Of a stretch of DNA of 39,609 nt, positions 1 through 7,941 are shown in pieces. Every line of letters starts with the position of its first letter. Position 1 is the first letter of the stretch. Where the stretch lies: NCBI GenBank assembly GCA_017465605.1, contig JAFTVW010000021.1, positions 1 to 39,609 on the forward strand. Direction: 5' to 3'. The translations under genes were made by a program, and so were the position numbers. The notes below the pieces were generated by a model. That model saw only the letters and a list, made by a program, of their open reading frames with translations. It had not been told where the DNA came from and searched no databases. Source of the stretch: Alistipes sp. Lineage in GTDB: Bacteria > Bacteroidota > Bacteroidia > Bacteroidales > Rikenellaceae.

Positions 1-132
1 AGCCTCATCATTTTAGAAGTTGTATAACAAGAGCTATTTTTAGGCCCTCGAAACCCGAAAAACCGCAGTTTACTTGGCGTAAATGAGGATTTTGAGGGTA
101 AGAGAAACGTCAAAAGAGCCTTGTTAGACAGC
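1..132. mobile_element. Right-hand part of a MITE-like dispersed repeat
   Basis: Bases 1-114 are identical to 39496-39609 at the other end of the window. The element ends at 120-132 with CTTGTTAGACAGC, the exact reverse complement of GCTGTCTAACAAG at 39473-39485. Overlapping the two window ends gives one element of 155 bp with perfect 13-bp terminal inverted repeats and no room for a transposase. A subterminal copy of the end motif, TGTATAACAAG, lies at 21-31. A further short inverted pair (CCCTC 45-49, GAGGG 94-98) is internal. This looks like a non-autonomous element mobilised by an IS with a GGGGCTGTCTAACAAG-type end; the parent IS is not in the window. Confidence 0.7.
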
Positions 133-157
133 TTCTATTTTGTTTTACGGCTCTTTT
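112..157 (-). terminator. Possible terminator of the LOG-family gene
   Basis: AAAAGAGCC (112-120) pairs perfectly with GGCTCTTTT (149-157) around a 28-base loop just beyond the LOG-family stop codon. The left arm lies inside the MITE-like element and the element's terminal repeat occupies the loop, so the hairpin may have been created by the insertion. The long loop makes terminator function uncertain. Confidence 0.4.
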
Positions 158-169
158 CTAATAGAATCA

Positions 170-1285
170 CTACCACTCGGATTCTAACGCTTCGATAGCT
201 TCGTCAACACTATCGGTCAGCGTAAGAATAAGATTTTTGTAACGGCCCGCCGTATGCAATGATTCCAGCAGAGGGTAAACAGGCATCTGACGACTCCAAT
301 AATCCTTGCCCAAAAACACCATCGGCGAAGCAAAGCCAAAAGTTTTATAGTGATTTTGAGCAGCATCTTGGAATATCTCCTGCATAGTTCCTGCACTTCC
401 GGGCGAATATACCACACCGCCCTTTGCAATAGCCAACAAACCATCTTCGCGGATACTATTGTCGAAATACTTTGCAATGTGGCTGGCAAACGGCGTGGCA
501 GGCTCGTGGCCATAAAACCACGTTGGAATACCTATACTGCGATACTTCTCGCATCGGGGATAACGAGCCATAACCTCAAAAGCCAACGCCAGCCAACCCT
601 TATCCTCGAATCGTGGCGCAGCTTTCAGAATCGTGACCGCCTGTAACAACTCCTCCTCATCTCGACCAGCAAACCAAGCTCCCAAATGGGTAGCCTCCAT
701 AGCTCCGGGACCTCCACCACTTACCATCAAACGGCCTCGCTCGGTAAGACGTTTGCTAAGGCGTGCCACATCTGTATAGACCGCATCGGCACGCAACAGC
801 GAATGGCCACCCATAACGGCCACCACATCGCGCTCGTCATACTCCGAGAGCATATCGTGCAGAGCATCGCTTATCGAGTGGTCGTGGAGTGAGCGGGAGA
901 GAGTTTCGCCTATATCACTCGCACTCTTGCCTTTGGCTAGATAATGGGCATATACCTTGCTGTCGAAACAATCTTTGATGCTATCCTCGTGAGCAGGGTC
1001 ATAGCCTGCATACAACTGCTCGGCCGAGTAGAGCTTTGGCACAAACATATTGTATGGGCGAGGAAGCAAAGGAAAGATATAGCAATTAGCATCTATCCTC
1101 GGGCGCATCTTCTCAGGGATTTTACACCCGAAAAATATGCAATCCGTATATGTCACTTCGGTAGCCTCATTGGCTACAACCTCAAAATCCACGCTCTGAA
1201 AAGCATAATGACGCAGGATTGCACCCTTAGCAAGTAACGGACCAAGAGCCTCCACCGACTCTATTTCAACGTAGTTTCGATTCAT
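170..1285 (-). CDS. LOG-family (lysine decarboxylase-like fold) protein
   Basis: A 371-residue protein whose C-terminal two thirds carry the LOG signatures: a Rossmann-like start VMGGHSLLR (about 157-165), GGGPGAMEA (190-198) and PGSAGTMQEIFQ (295-306), corresponding to the family PGGxGTxxE loop. LOG proteins are cytosolic nucleotide-binding phosphoribohydrolases (cytokinin-nucleotide or purine-nucleotide 5'-monophosphate cleavage); the old label lysine decarboxylase is a misnomer. It is longer than the usual ~190-residue LOG, with an N-terminal extension of about 150 residues that I do not recognise, and the GG of PGGxGT is GS here. It lies downstream of GH20 on the same strand, separated by a good terminator, so it is probably transcribed independently. 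Substrate is not predictable. There is no signal peptide. Confidence 0.85.
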   Translation of the reverse strand: MNRNYVEIESVEALGPLLAKGAILRHYAFQSVDFEVVANEATEVTYTDCIFFGCKIPEKMRPRIDANCYIFPLLPRPYNMFVPKLYSAEQLYAGYDPAHEDSIKDCFDSKVYAHYLAKGKSASDIGETLSRSLHDHSISDALHDMLSEYDERDVVAVMGGHSLLRADAVYTDVARLSKRLTERGRLMVSGGGPGAMEATHLGAWFAGRDEEELLQAVTILKAAPRFEDKGWLALAFEVMARYPRCEKYRSIGIPTWFYGHEPATPFASHIAKYFDNSIREDGLLAIAKGGVVYSPGSAGTMQEIFQDAAQNHYKTFGFASPMVFLGKDYWSRQMPVYPLLESLHTAGRYKNLILTLTDSVDEAIEALESEW

Positions 1286-1294
1286 AACAAATAC

Positions 1295-1335
1295 AAAAAA
1301 GCGAGGCTGACCCGATTATTTCGAGCAAGCCCCGC
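1295..1335 (-). terminator. Rho-independent terminator of the GH20 gene
   Basis: On the minus strand an 8-bp stem (GCGGGGCT with AGCCTCGC, one G-U pair; plus-strand arms 1328-1335 and 1301-1308) is followed by six T residues (1300-1295). It sits just past the GH20 stop codon at 1359. Confidence 0.7.
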
Positions 1336-1358
1336 AGAATACAATCTCAATTTCCGCA

Positions 1359-3536
1359 TTACAATTTAGGATAAACCTTCGGAGCCTGCACAATCACATT
1401 CTCGGCACCATTGCCATCTTCGGTGCAAACTATGCGGACTGCCTTGATAGGCTTCTCTGGCTCATCGATAATAGCTGCGCCGAGGTGCAATTCTCCCACC
1501 TTACGGAAGGTCTCGCCATCATCGCTCACCTCTACATAACCTGCATTGAACAACAATCTTGGCAGGTGTGAATATCCTGTACCTATATACATACGGCGGC
1601 ACTCCACTGGCTCATCGAAGGTGTAGAGCAACCAATCGCCACTCTTACCAGCGCGCGATGTGCGACCAGTCTTCCTATAACCTTCGGCATTTGAATAGGG
1701 GTTGCTGCTTGACTCCTCAATTGAAGATGTAATCTTCACCTTAGGCTCAATCATCTTATAATAGGCATCAACAGCCACATCGGCACTGCGTGCTCCGCCC
1801 AACTCGGTGTGGAACACATACATCTGTGGCTTGTCGGTCTTGATTGGAGCGACATAAGGATATACGCCATCGTCGCCCTCTACGCTATAATAAATATGCG
1901 AATTATCATCTGTCGATACAGAGAGCTTACCCTCCTCATATTTCAGTACAGGAGGCATCATACGGAAATCTATACCCATAGCAATCATACGGCTATAATG
2001 AGCATTCACCAATCGCAAATAAAACTCCTGCCACTCGGCACCCTTTCCACACCACGCAAGTTCACTGAGCGAGCAGATACGAGGATAAGTCTGATACTGC
2101 AAATAATCGCTCTCGTCGTCTAAATGAGAGATATAAAGCTCACTGAAAAACGAAGCCTGAATACCTGCCACGTTCTTAATCTCGTCATCGGTGAAGCCCT
2201 GCTCGGCAAGGTCAAACTTCAAAATCTTGCTGGCATCGAAGATAGCAGCCCAATTATGACCCGGCTCACGAGCCGACTGACGCATATCGAAATAGAAATA
2301 TGTACCTGGCATTACAATTGTCTGATACCCTGCCTTTGTGGCCTTACGACACGCCTCAACACTCTCCCAGCCATACACAACGGCCTTCTTTGTGAGTGTT
2401 CCAGCGTTGATAGCCTCGTTCCACACGCAAGGCACTTTACCCAACGATACGATATACTCCGACAAACGATTCATAAAATACTCCTGCAACTGCGCACCGC
2501 TGGTCATACCTTTCTGCTTCGAGAGAGCCTGACAGTCGGGACACTTTTTCCACTGCGAAGTCACAACCTCATCACCGCCAATATGCACATACTGCGATGG
2601 GAACAACTCGGCCAACTCCTTGAAAACGATCTCCAAGAATTTATAGTTATCCTCCTTTGATACGCAAAGCGCGCTACGGGTGTCGTATCCAAACGATGAC
2701 TCCATATCGGGAGTGAAGTTACACAACACCTCCGGACGCACACGAGCTAAATTGTGGCTATGACCGGGCAAGTCGATTTCGGGGATAATCTCGATATTGC
2801 GCACTGCCGCAAACTCGATAATATCCTTCATCTGCTCCTGAGTATAGAAACCGCCATATCTCTCACCCCACTTTCCATAACGCGCAGCAACGGGAGAGCC
2901 CTGACCGCGAAAACCTCCCACCTCGGTAAGTTCGGGGAACGCCTTAATCTCGATACGCCAACCTTCATCGTCAGAGAGATGAAGATGCAGTTTGTTGATT
3001 TTGTGGTGAGCAAGATTTTCGATGTAGTGCTTTACGCCATCAACATCGACCCAAGTGCGTGTTACATCGAGCATAAAGCCACGATACTCAAACTTCGGCT
3101 CATCGGCCACACGGCAAGCACCCAACATTACGGGCAACTCCATCTGCTTGGAATAGACCTTCGCGGGCAAAAGCTGCAAGAGAGTCTCCACGCCATAAAA
3201 TACGCCTGCATTTGAGCCTCCCTCGATGATGATTCCGCCATCGCCAACCTCCAACGTATAGGCCTCCGATGCAAGATTTTTATTCACACGAAGCACAATA
3301 TTACCCTTCGCCGCTTCGTTAGACTCCTGAACTTCGAGCGGAAGATACTCCGCAAGATACTTTGCCGAGGAACGGAGTTCTACTGAGTGTGTAATCTTAG
3401 TTGTTGTTAGTATGGTAAATACTCCGTTCCTTTTTTCAAACTCCACAGGACGCGGAATAATACCATTATCGGCATAGGCACTACCTACAACCAGAATCAA
3501 GGCCACAACGGCCACAAAAAATTTAGCTATTCTCAT
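1359..3536 (-). CDS. Exported beta-N-acetylhexosaminidase, GH20
   Basis: A 725-residue glycoside hydrolase that removes terminal GlcNAc/GalNAc from glycans. The open frame extends upstream to 3743, but the ATG at 3536 is chosen because it begins a clean signal peptide (MRIAKFFVAVVALILVVGSAYA) and the longer frame would run through the divergent promoter and into mazG. Domain order: signal peptide, GH20b domain (about 22-140), GH20 TIM barrel (about 145-480) with the catalytic pair in HIGGDE (D322, E323), and a C-terminal region ending in an F5/8-type-like carbohydrate-binding sandwich (about 590-725). Substrate-assisted catalysis by the Asp-Glu pair is established for the family. Likely targets are mucin or N-glycan amino sugars. 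Transcribed from its own promoter at 3569-3576. Confidence 0.93.
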   Translation of the reverse strand: MRIAKFFVAVVALILVVGSAYADNGIIPRPVEFEKRNGVFTILTTTKITHSVELRSSAKYLAEYLPLEVQESNEAAKGNIVLRVNKNLASEAYTLEVGDGGIIIEGGSNAGVFYGVETLLQLLPAKVYSKQMELPVMLGACRVADEPKFEYRGFMLDVTRTWVDVDGVKHYIENLAHHKINKLHLHLSDDEGWRIEIKAFPELTEVGGFRGQGSPVAARYGKWGERYGGFYTQEQMKDIIEFAAVRNIEIIPEIDLPGHSHNLARVRPEVLCNFTPDMESSFGYDTRSALCVSKEDNYKFLEIVFKELAELFPSQYVHIGGDEVVTSQWKKCPDCQALSKQKGMTSGAQLQEYFMNRLSEYIVSLGKVPCVWNEAINAGTLTKKAVVYGWESVEACRKATKAGYQTIVMPGTYFYFDMRQSAREPGHNWAAIFDASKILKFDLAEQGFTDDEIKNVAGIQASFFSELYISHLDDESDYLQYQTYPRICSLSELAWCGKGAEWQEFYLRLVNAHYSRMIAMGIDFRMMPPVLKYEEGKLSVSTDDNSHIYYSVEGDDGVYPYVAPIKTDKPQMYVFHTELGGARSADVAVDAYYKMIEPKVKITSSIEESSSNPYSNAEGYRKTGRTSRAGKSGDWLLYTFDEPVECRRMYIGTGYSHLPRLLFNAGYVEVSDDGETFRKVGELHLGAAIIDEPEKPIKAVRIVCTEDGNGAENVIVQAPKVYPKL

Positions 3537-3568
3537 TTTGTAACAATTTAATGCAAAATTATACTCGA

Positions 3569-3605
3569 CAAAGTTATCTATTTTCAGATGAAAATCATAA
3601 CTTTG
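3569..3605. promoter_or_regulatory. Back-to-back divergent promoters inside a 37-bp inverted repeat
   Basis: TAACTTTG is present on the plus strand at 3598-3605 (towards mazG) and on the minus strand at 3576-3569 (towards GH20), each matching the Bacteroidetes -7 box TAnnTTTG. The outer arms CAAAGTTAT (3569-3577) and ATAACTTTG (3597-3605) are perfectly complementary. An inner pair TTTTCA (3581-3586) / TGAAAA (3589-3594) surrounds the centre. The boxes are so close that the expected -33 region of each promoter falls on the -7 box of the other, so polymerase binding should be mutually exclusive. Confidence 0.65.
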
Positions 3606-3624
3606 TGGAAAGTTTATTGAAAAT

Positions 3625-4407
3625 ATGATGACCAAACAGCAAAAACTCAGAGCTACGGAACGTATTTTGGAGGTGATGGATACCCTGCGCGAAAAGTGCC
3701 CGTGGGATCGCCAGCAGACCTTTGAATCGTTGCGTAACAACACAATAGAAGAGACTTACGAATTGGCTGATGCCATTGCCGACAATAATATGGAGGGCAT
3801 CAAGGAGGAGTTGGGCGACTTATTACTACACGTTGTATTCTACTCAAAATTGGGCGAGGAACAGGGTGCTTTCAACTTTGCTGATGTGGCCGATGCCGAG
3901 TGCGACAAGCTCATCTATCGCCACCCACACGTTTATAGCGATATTCACGCCGATACGCCCGACGAAGTGATGAAGAATTGGGAGGAGTTGAAGCTCCGCA
4001 AAAAGAAGCGTCAAGGCGGTATTTTGGGCGGCGTACCACGCTCACTACCCGCTATGGTCAAGGCTTACCGCATCGGCGAGAAGGCTGCAAGTGCAGGTTT
4101 CGACTGGGAGCAGAAAGAGGACATATGGCCCAAAGTCAAAGAGGAGATTGCTGAGATTGAGGTTGAGATGGCTCGTGGTGACAAAGAGCGCACCACCGAA
4201 GAGATTGGCGACCTGTTCTTTGCGTTGATTAATATGTGTCGTCTGTATGGCATCGACCCCGAACTTGCTTTGGAGAAGTGCAACAAGAAGTTCATCTCAC
4301 GCTTCCAGCATATGGAGGCCGAGGCAGGCGAAAAGCTCTTTTCGGAGATGTCGGCCGAGGAGCTTGACCAGCTTTGGCGTTCCGCTAAAAAAGATGAAAA
4401 ACAATAA
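3625..4407 (+). CDS. mazG: Nucleoside triphosphate pyrophosphohydrolase MazG
   Basis: A 260-residue cytosolic house-cleaning enzyme that hydrolyses (d)NTPs, including non-canonical ones, to NMP and pyrophosphate. The sequence shows the signature CPWDRQQT (25-32) and two MazG units: IEETYELAD (41-49) with EELGDLL (61-67), and a second with KEEIAEIEVE (172-181) and EEIGDLFFAL (192-201). These acidic motifs bind Mg2+. The length matches E. coli-type two-domain MazG. Two ATGs occur in tandem at 3625 and 3628; either could start. The start lies 19 bases after a TAACTTTG box, so the leader is very short. It is followed by the aspartyl protease on the same strand with an unusual G-tract between them. 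Confidence 0.95.
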   Translation: MMTKQQKLRATERILEVMDTLREKCPWDRQQTFESLRNNTIEETYELADAIADNNMEGIKEELGDLLLHVVFYSKLGEEQGAFNFADVADAECDKLIYRHPHVYSDIHADTPDEVMKNWEELKLRKKKRQGGILGGVPRSLPAMVKAYRIGEKAASAGFDWEQKEDIWPKVKEEIAEIEVEMARGDKERTTEEIGDLFFALINMCRLYGIDPELALEKCNKKFISRFQHMEAEAGEKLFSEMSAEELDQLWRSAKKDEKQ

Positions 4408-4437
4408 TCCGACTAACAAAACAACAAACATAACACT

Positions 4438-4467
4438 ATGAAAAACAAGAATTTAGGGGGGGGGTAA
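4438..4467 (+). other. Nine-codon mini-ORF ending on a G9 homopolymer
   Basis: ATG at 4438 opens MKNKNLGGG followed by TAA (4465-4467); the three glycines are a run of nine G (4456-4464). The next gene starts at ATG 4490 in another frame. Removing one G would place the 4438 ATG in frame with that gene with no intervening stop. The arrangement resembles a slipped-strand contingency tract but may be only a decayed start or a leader peptide. Confidence 0.4.
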
Positions 4468-4489
4468 ATTTTCCGACCACATTTGCATT

Positions 4490-5752
4490 ATGAAGTCTTT
4501 GTCAAAAAACATCACAATCATTGTAACTGTCACTGTAATTGCAACACTTTGCGCCTGCGCTAATGCGAAGGCCAAAGATACAGACAAAAACAACGTGGCA
4601 ATATCTGCGCAGAGCAATGAAACTATGCCAACTCGCACCCTACCCAAAGGAGCTGTTGCATTCGACTACACAAATCACCTGTATTTTAATGTAGTATTGC
4701 GAGACTCTATTCCTGCGAGAATGGTTTTTGATACGGGCAACACAAGCATTCTGCTCGACGAGGCTTTCCACAAAAAGCACTTTGCTCATTTGGGCAATCT
4801 GCGAAAGGCTATGGCCGCAGGTGCCGGCAATGCTATGCAGGCTGTAAACCTCGATATGAGCGGGTGGAAATATAGTGTTGGCGAACACAACAAGACCGAG
4901 CAGGAAGCCGTAGTGATGGATTTGCGAAAAATTCTCGGCGATGGGGTTGACGGAATGTTTGGAATGGCATTTATGCGGGGTCGCAAGGTGGAGTTCAACT
5001 ACACAGATGAATATATGCGTATCCTGCCACAAGAGGAGCAACCCTCAGCCGAATACACCTGCATCAAATGCAAATGGCTGGACGCAAGCCAAACCAGAAT
5101 GTTGATTCCTACAAAGGTGAAAATCACCGACGAGGTGTCGTTTGACGGTAACTTTTTGGTGGATATGGGAGCAGGTACAGGAATGCTCCTCAATAGCAAT
5201 TTGGCCACCAAACTAAATTTGAAAAGCGTTCTTCCCAATACGAAGAAGATTATATATGATGTCGCTGGTGTTGGAGGCTCGGCAACCAATTACATCTTCC
5301 GAGCAAAAAGCGTTGCAATCGCGGGTAGCGAGATTAACGACATAAGAACATCGTATTCGGCCAACACACAAGGCGCTTTGGCCGATAGCCGCTATGACGG
5401 ACTTATTGGCAATGGACTATTGGAGCGATTTGATGTGATTTTTGATTTTGTAAAGTGTGAGATTTGGCTTCGCCCAAATAAGAATATTAATAAAGTTACA
5501 ATTCACCATTCGGGCATTGTTTTGACTCCGAAAAATGATTGCTGGATTGTAAACGGATTAATCGAGGGTGGCAACGCCGAAAAGGCGGGATTGAAGCGAG
5601 GCGATGTGGTTACATCTATCAACGGACTTTCGCGCGATAAGGTTGACCTTAAAACATTGATAAAGATGAGCGAATCGGCCGAGGCGTGGAAAATTACCGT
5701 TAAGAGAGACAATACCACATCGGAAATTACGTTCGACAAAGAAAAATTATAA
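4490..5752 (+). CDS. Lipoprotein aspartyl protease with C-terminal PDZ domain
   Basis: A 420-residue protein. The N-terminus is a lipoprotein signal (hydrophobic stretch 9-20 then LCAC), so it is probably lipid-anchored in the periplasm or outer membrane. A retropepsin-like region follows: ARMVFDTGNTS places the catalytic DTG at 81-83. A second, degenerate motif DMGAG at 225-229 lies in a repeat of the same strand-loop context (FLVDMGAGTGMLLN). A PDZ domain occupies about 335-415 (EGGNAEKAGLKRGDVVTSING). This single-chain, two-lobe aspartyl protease plus PDZ is common in Bacteroidetes; substrates are unknown. The second site has Met instead of Thr, so activity may depend on the first lobe. 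It is 24 bp upstream of the gamma-carbonic-anhydrase-like gene, probably one transcript. Its start region is preceded by the G9 tract. Confidence 0.85.
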   Translation: MKSLSKNITIIVTVTVIATLCACANAKAKDTDKNNVAISAQSNETMPTRTLPKGAVAFDYTNHLYFNVVLRDSIPARMVFDTGNTSILLDEAFHKKHFAHLGNLRKAMAAGAGNAMQAVNLDMSGWKYSVGEHNKTEQEAVVMDLRKILGDGVDGMFGMAFMRGRKVEFNYTDEYMRILPQEEQPSAEYTCIKCKWLDASQTRMLIPTKVKITDEVSFDGNFLVDMGAGTGMLLNSNLATKLNLKSVLPNTKKIIYDVAGVGGSATNYIFRAKSVAIAGSEINDIRTSYSANTQGALADSRYDGLIGNGLLERFDVIFDFVKCEIWLRPNKNINKVTIHHSGIVLTPKNDCWIVNGLIEGGNAEKAGLKRGDVVTSINGLSRDKVDLKTLIKMSESAEAWKITVKRDNTTSEITFDKEKL

Positions 5753-5776
5753 TGAAAATTTTGAATTACAAAAAAT

Positions 5777-6310
5777 ATGGCACTAATTAGAAAAGTTAGA
5801 GGACACGTTCCTGAGATTGGCGAAAATACATTTTTGGCCGAAACAGCAGTAATTATTGGCGATGTTACTATCGGTAAGGATTGCTCGATTTGGTATGGAG
5901 CAGTGTTGCGTGGCGACGTGAACACCATCACCATCGGCGACCGCACAAATATCCAAGATGGAGCCGTAATCCACACCCTATACGACAAATCACCCAAGCC
6001 TTCGCAGACCCACATCGGTAACGATGTATCGGTTGGCCACAACGCCACGATTCACGGAGCCACAATCGGTGATAGCGTACTGATTGGTATGGGTGCAACG
6101 GTTTTGGATAACGCGGTAGTTCCCGAAGGTTGTATCATTGCCGCTAATGCATTAGTTTTGTCGGGTGCGCAATTGGAGCCCAACTCGGTATATGCGGGTG
6201 TCCCTGCAAAGAAGGTTAAGGAGATTACCCCCGAACAGCGTGAGCATATCGTAAAGCGCACAGCACGCGACTACCAGCTCTACGCTTCGTGGTACAAAGA
6301 GGAGGAGTAA
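5777..6310 (+). CDS. Gamma-carbonic-anhydrase-like hexapeptide-repeat protein
   Basis: A 177-residue left-handed beta-helix protein. Hexapeptide repeats run from about residue 23 to 145. Three histidines lie at the positions expected for the zinc ligands of gamma-class carbonic anhydrases: H66 (DGAVIHT), H88 and H93 (SVGHNATIHG). The family forms trimers with metal sites between subunits; some members (YrdA, PaaY, CaiE types) have weak or other activities, so carbonic anhydrase function is not certain. There is no signal peptide, so it is cytosolic. It follows the PDZ protease by 24 bp and is likely co-transcribed. Confidence 0.88.
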   Translation: MALIRKVRGHVPEIGENTFLAETAVIIGDVTIGKDCSIWYGAVLRGDVNTITIGDRTNIQDGAVIHTLYDKSPKPSQTHIGNDVSVGHNATIHGATIGDSVLIGMGATVLDNAVVPEGCIIAANALVLSGAQLEPNSVYAGVPAKKVKEITPEQREHIVKRTARDYQLYASWYKEEE

Positions 6311-6313
6311 CAG

Positions 6314-6344
6314 ACGATTGGCAATCGTAGGCTGATAGGCTGAA
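6314..6344. repeat. 15-bp palindrome followed by tandem 8-mer
   Basis: ACGATTG (6314-6320) and CAATCGT (6322-6328) form a perfect inverted repeat around one base, directly after the stop of the hexapeptide-repeat gene. It is followed by two copies of TAGGCTGA (6328-6343). No T-run follows, so it is a poor terminator. The role is unknown. Confidence 0.4.
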
Positions 6345-6435
6345 ACCGTTTATTAGCCGACTATGACCAGCCCTCAAACCTCAAACTCGATTCGCCATTA
6401 CTGTCCGACAATTGCAACCAATTAATTTGGCGAAT

Positions 6436-7926
6436 ATGAAGTTACTCAACTACAAACGTTCAACTTCGATGTTGAACCTACTTATTGCAATCGTAATCAC
6501 CATTACGGTTAATTTTTCGTATCTCTTGTCGATGATGGTCGAGCAGCGCGAAGCTGGCGAACAACGCACTCTGCAAGAGCAGGAATCGCAACGCAAACCA
6601 GAAATCGATGGTGTTTTGCGCATATCTCGTGATGGATATGGATATGTACTCATATCTGACTCAGTAGCAATTCAGCGATTTTTGGCCGAGATTGAAAAAA
6701 TCGAGCAAGAGTCAAGCAGGCAGCAAAACAAACAAAAAGAACCGATTCACAAGACTCCAAGCCCCACGAATCACGCCAACGGGCCACGTCCTCACATCGA
6801 GAATCAAGCACAGAGCAAGTCTGCATCGAACTTTGAGATGGATAGTATCTTTGTGAATTCTCGCAGAATCTATCTCTACAAGCTCAAAGATGGCGACACG
6901 ATTCGTTGCACGATACACCCACCCAGGGGCAATTCCAATCCCAGCGTTGATGAGATTATTCTGCAAAATGGAGTAGAGGCTACGCCCATCTCCTACGACC
7001 GTCCGAGCCGCGAACACGAAGCATTGATTCAGTTGCTCTATTATATGATTCTGTCGTTCCTGCTACTTAGCATTATGACTCTCCACTTAAAGGGGTACAA
7101 CTCATCAACTCGCCAATACATTCAGCGATGTGCCATAGCCTTAGCCGTAACCTTCGGTTGCTACTTCTGCGCACCTTATGTGAACTGGTACACGGGTAAA
7201 ATGGTGATGATATTTCAAGGTCAGCAGATGATGGATTGGATGGTAATTTTGAAGTGTACGGTCGTGCTGGCCGTAGCCATTCTATATGGTCGTATCTATG
7301 ACCTGCTATCGGAGCAGCAGAAGATTTTGCTCGAAAACGAACACCTCAGAACAGAGAATTTGCAGACCCGCTACAATATGTTGATGGGGCAGATTAACCC
7401 CCACTTTTTCTTCAACTCACTCAACTCGCTTTCGATGTTGGTTCGAGAGCAGAACGAGCAGAAGGCATTGGAATATATTGACCAACTTTCATACACATTC
7501 CGTTACATTATTCAGAACGGACAAAACCAAAAATCGACTCTCGAAGAGGAGATTGAGTTTGCGCGTGCATACTCCGAAATATTCAAAGTACGCTATGCCG
7601 ACAAACTATTCTTCGACATTGAGATTGACCCACAATACAACCAATGGACTCTGCCTTCACTAACACTTCAACCACTTATTGGTAATGCAGTGAAGCACAA
7701 TACAATAACTCGCAAGCAGCCGTTCCACGTCAGTATTCATACCGAAGGCAGTACACTTGTAGTACATAACCGCAAAACACCCAAAATCGAGAACGAGCCT
7801 TCGACTGGAATCGGCCTGAAAAATCTCCGAAGCCGTTGGACACTTATCACTGGCCAAGACATTGAGATTATCAATACCGAAACCGACTTTACAGTACGCC
7901 TGCCCCTACAAAAACCCGAAGCATAA
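6436..7926 (+). CDS. LytS/YehU-type membrane sensor histidine kinase
   Basis: A 496-residue sensor kinase. ATG 6436 is preferred over an in-frame TTG at 6412. One N-terminal transmembrane helix (about 11-33) is followed by an extracytoplasmic segment of about 160 residues. Three more helices lie near 198-218, 231-250 and 268-290, and a short coiled coil (about 292-310) leads into the His_kinase domain. The phosphoacceptor is H323 in INPHFFFNSLN; the ATPase shows PLIGNAVKHN (413-422, N box) and GIGLKNLRSRW (458-468, G box). It should phosphorylate the LytTR regulator encoded 15 bp downstream. The periplasmic part is Gln/Arg/Pro-rich and has no recognised ligand domain, so the signal is unknown. 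Confidence 0.92.
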   Translation: MKLLNYKRSTSMLNLLIAIVITITVNFSYLLSMMVEQREAGEQRTLQEQESQRKPEIDGVLRISRDGYGYVLISDSVAIQRFLAEIEKIEQESSRQQNKQKEPIHKTPSPTNHANGPRPHIENQAQSKSASNFEMDSIFVNSRRIYLYKLKDGDTIRCTIHPPRGNSNPSVDEIILQNGVEATPISYDRPSREHEALIQLLYYMILSFLLLSIMTLHLKGYNSSTRQYIQRCAIALAVTFGCYFCAPYVNWYTGKMVMIFQGQQMMDWMVILKCTVVLAVAILYGRIYDLLSEQQKILLENEHLRTENLQTRYNMLMGQINPHFFFNSLNSLSMLVREQNEQKALEYIDQLSYTFRYIIQNGQNQKSTLEEEIEFARAYSEIFKVRYADKLFFDIEIDPQYNQWTLPSLTLQPLIGNAVKHNTITRKQPFHVSIHTEGSTLVVHNRKTPKIENEPSTGIGLKNLRSRWTLITGQDIEIINTETDFTVRLPLQKPEA

Positions 7927-7941
7927 AACCAACAATTGATT

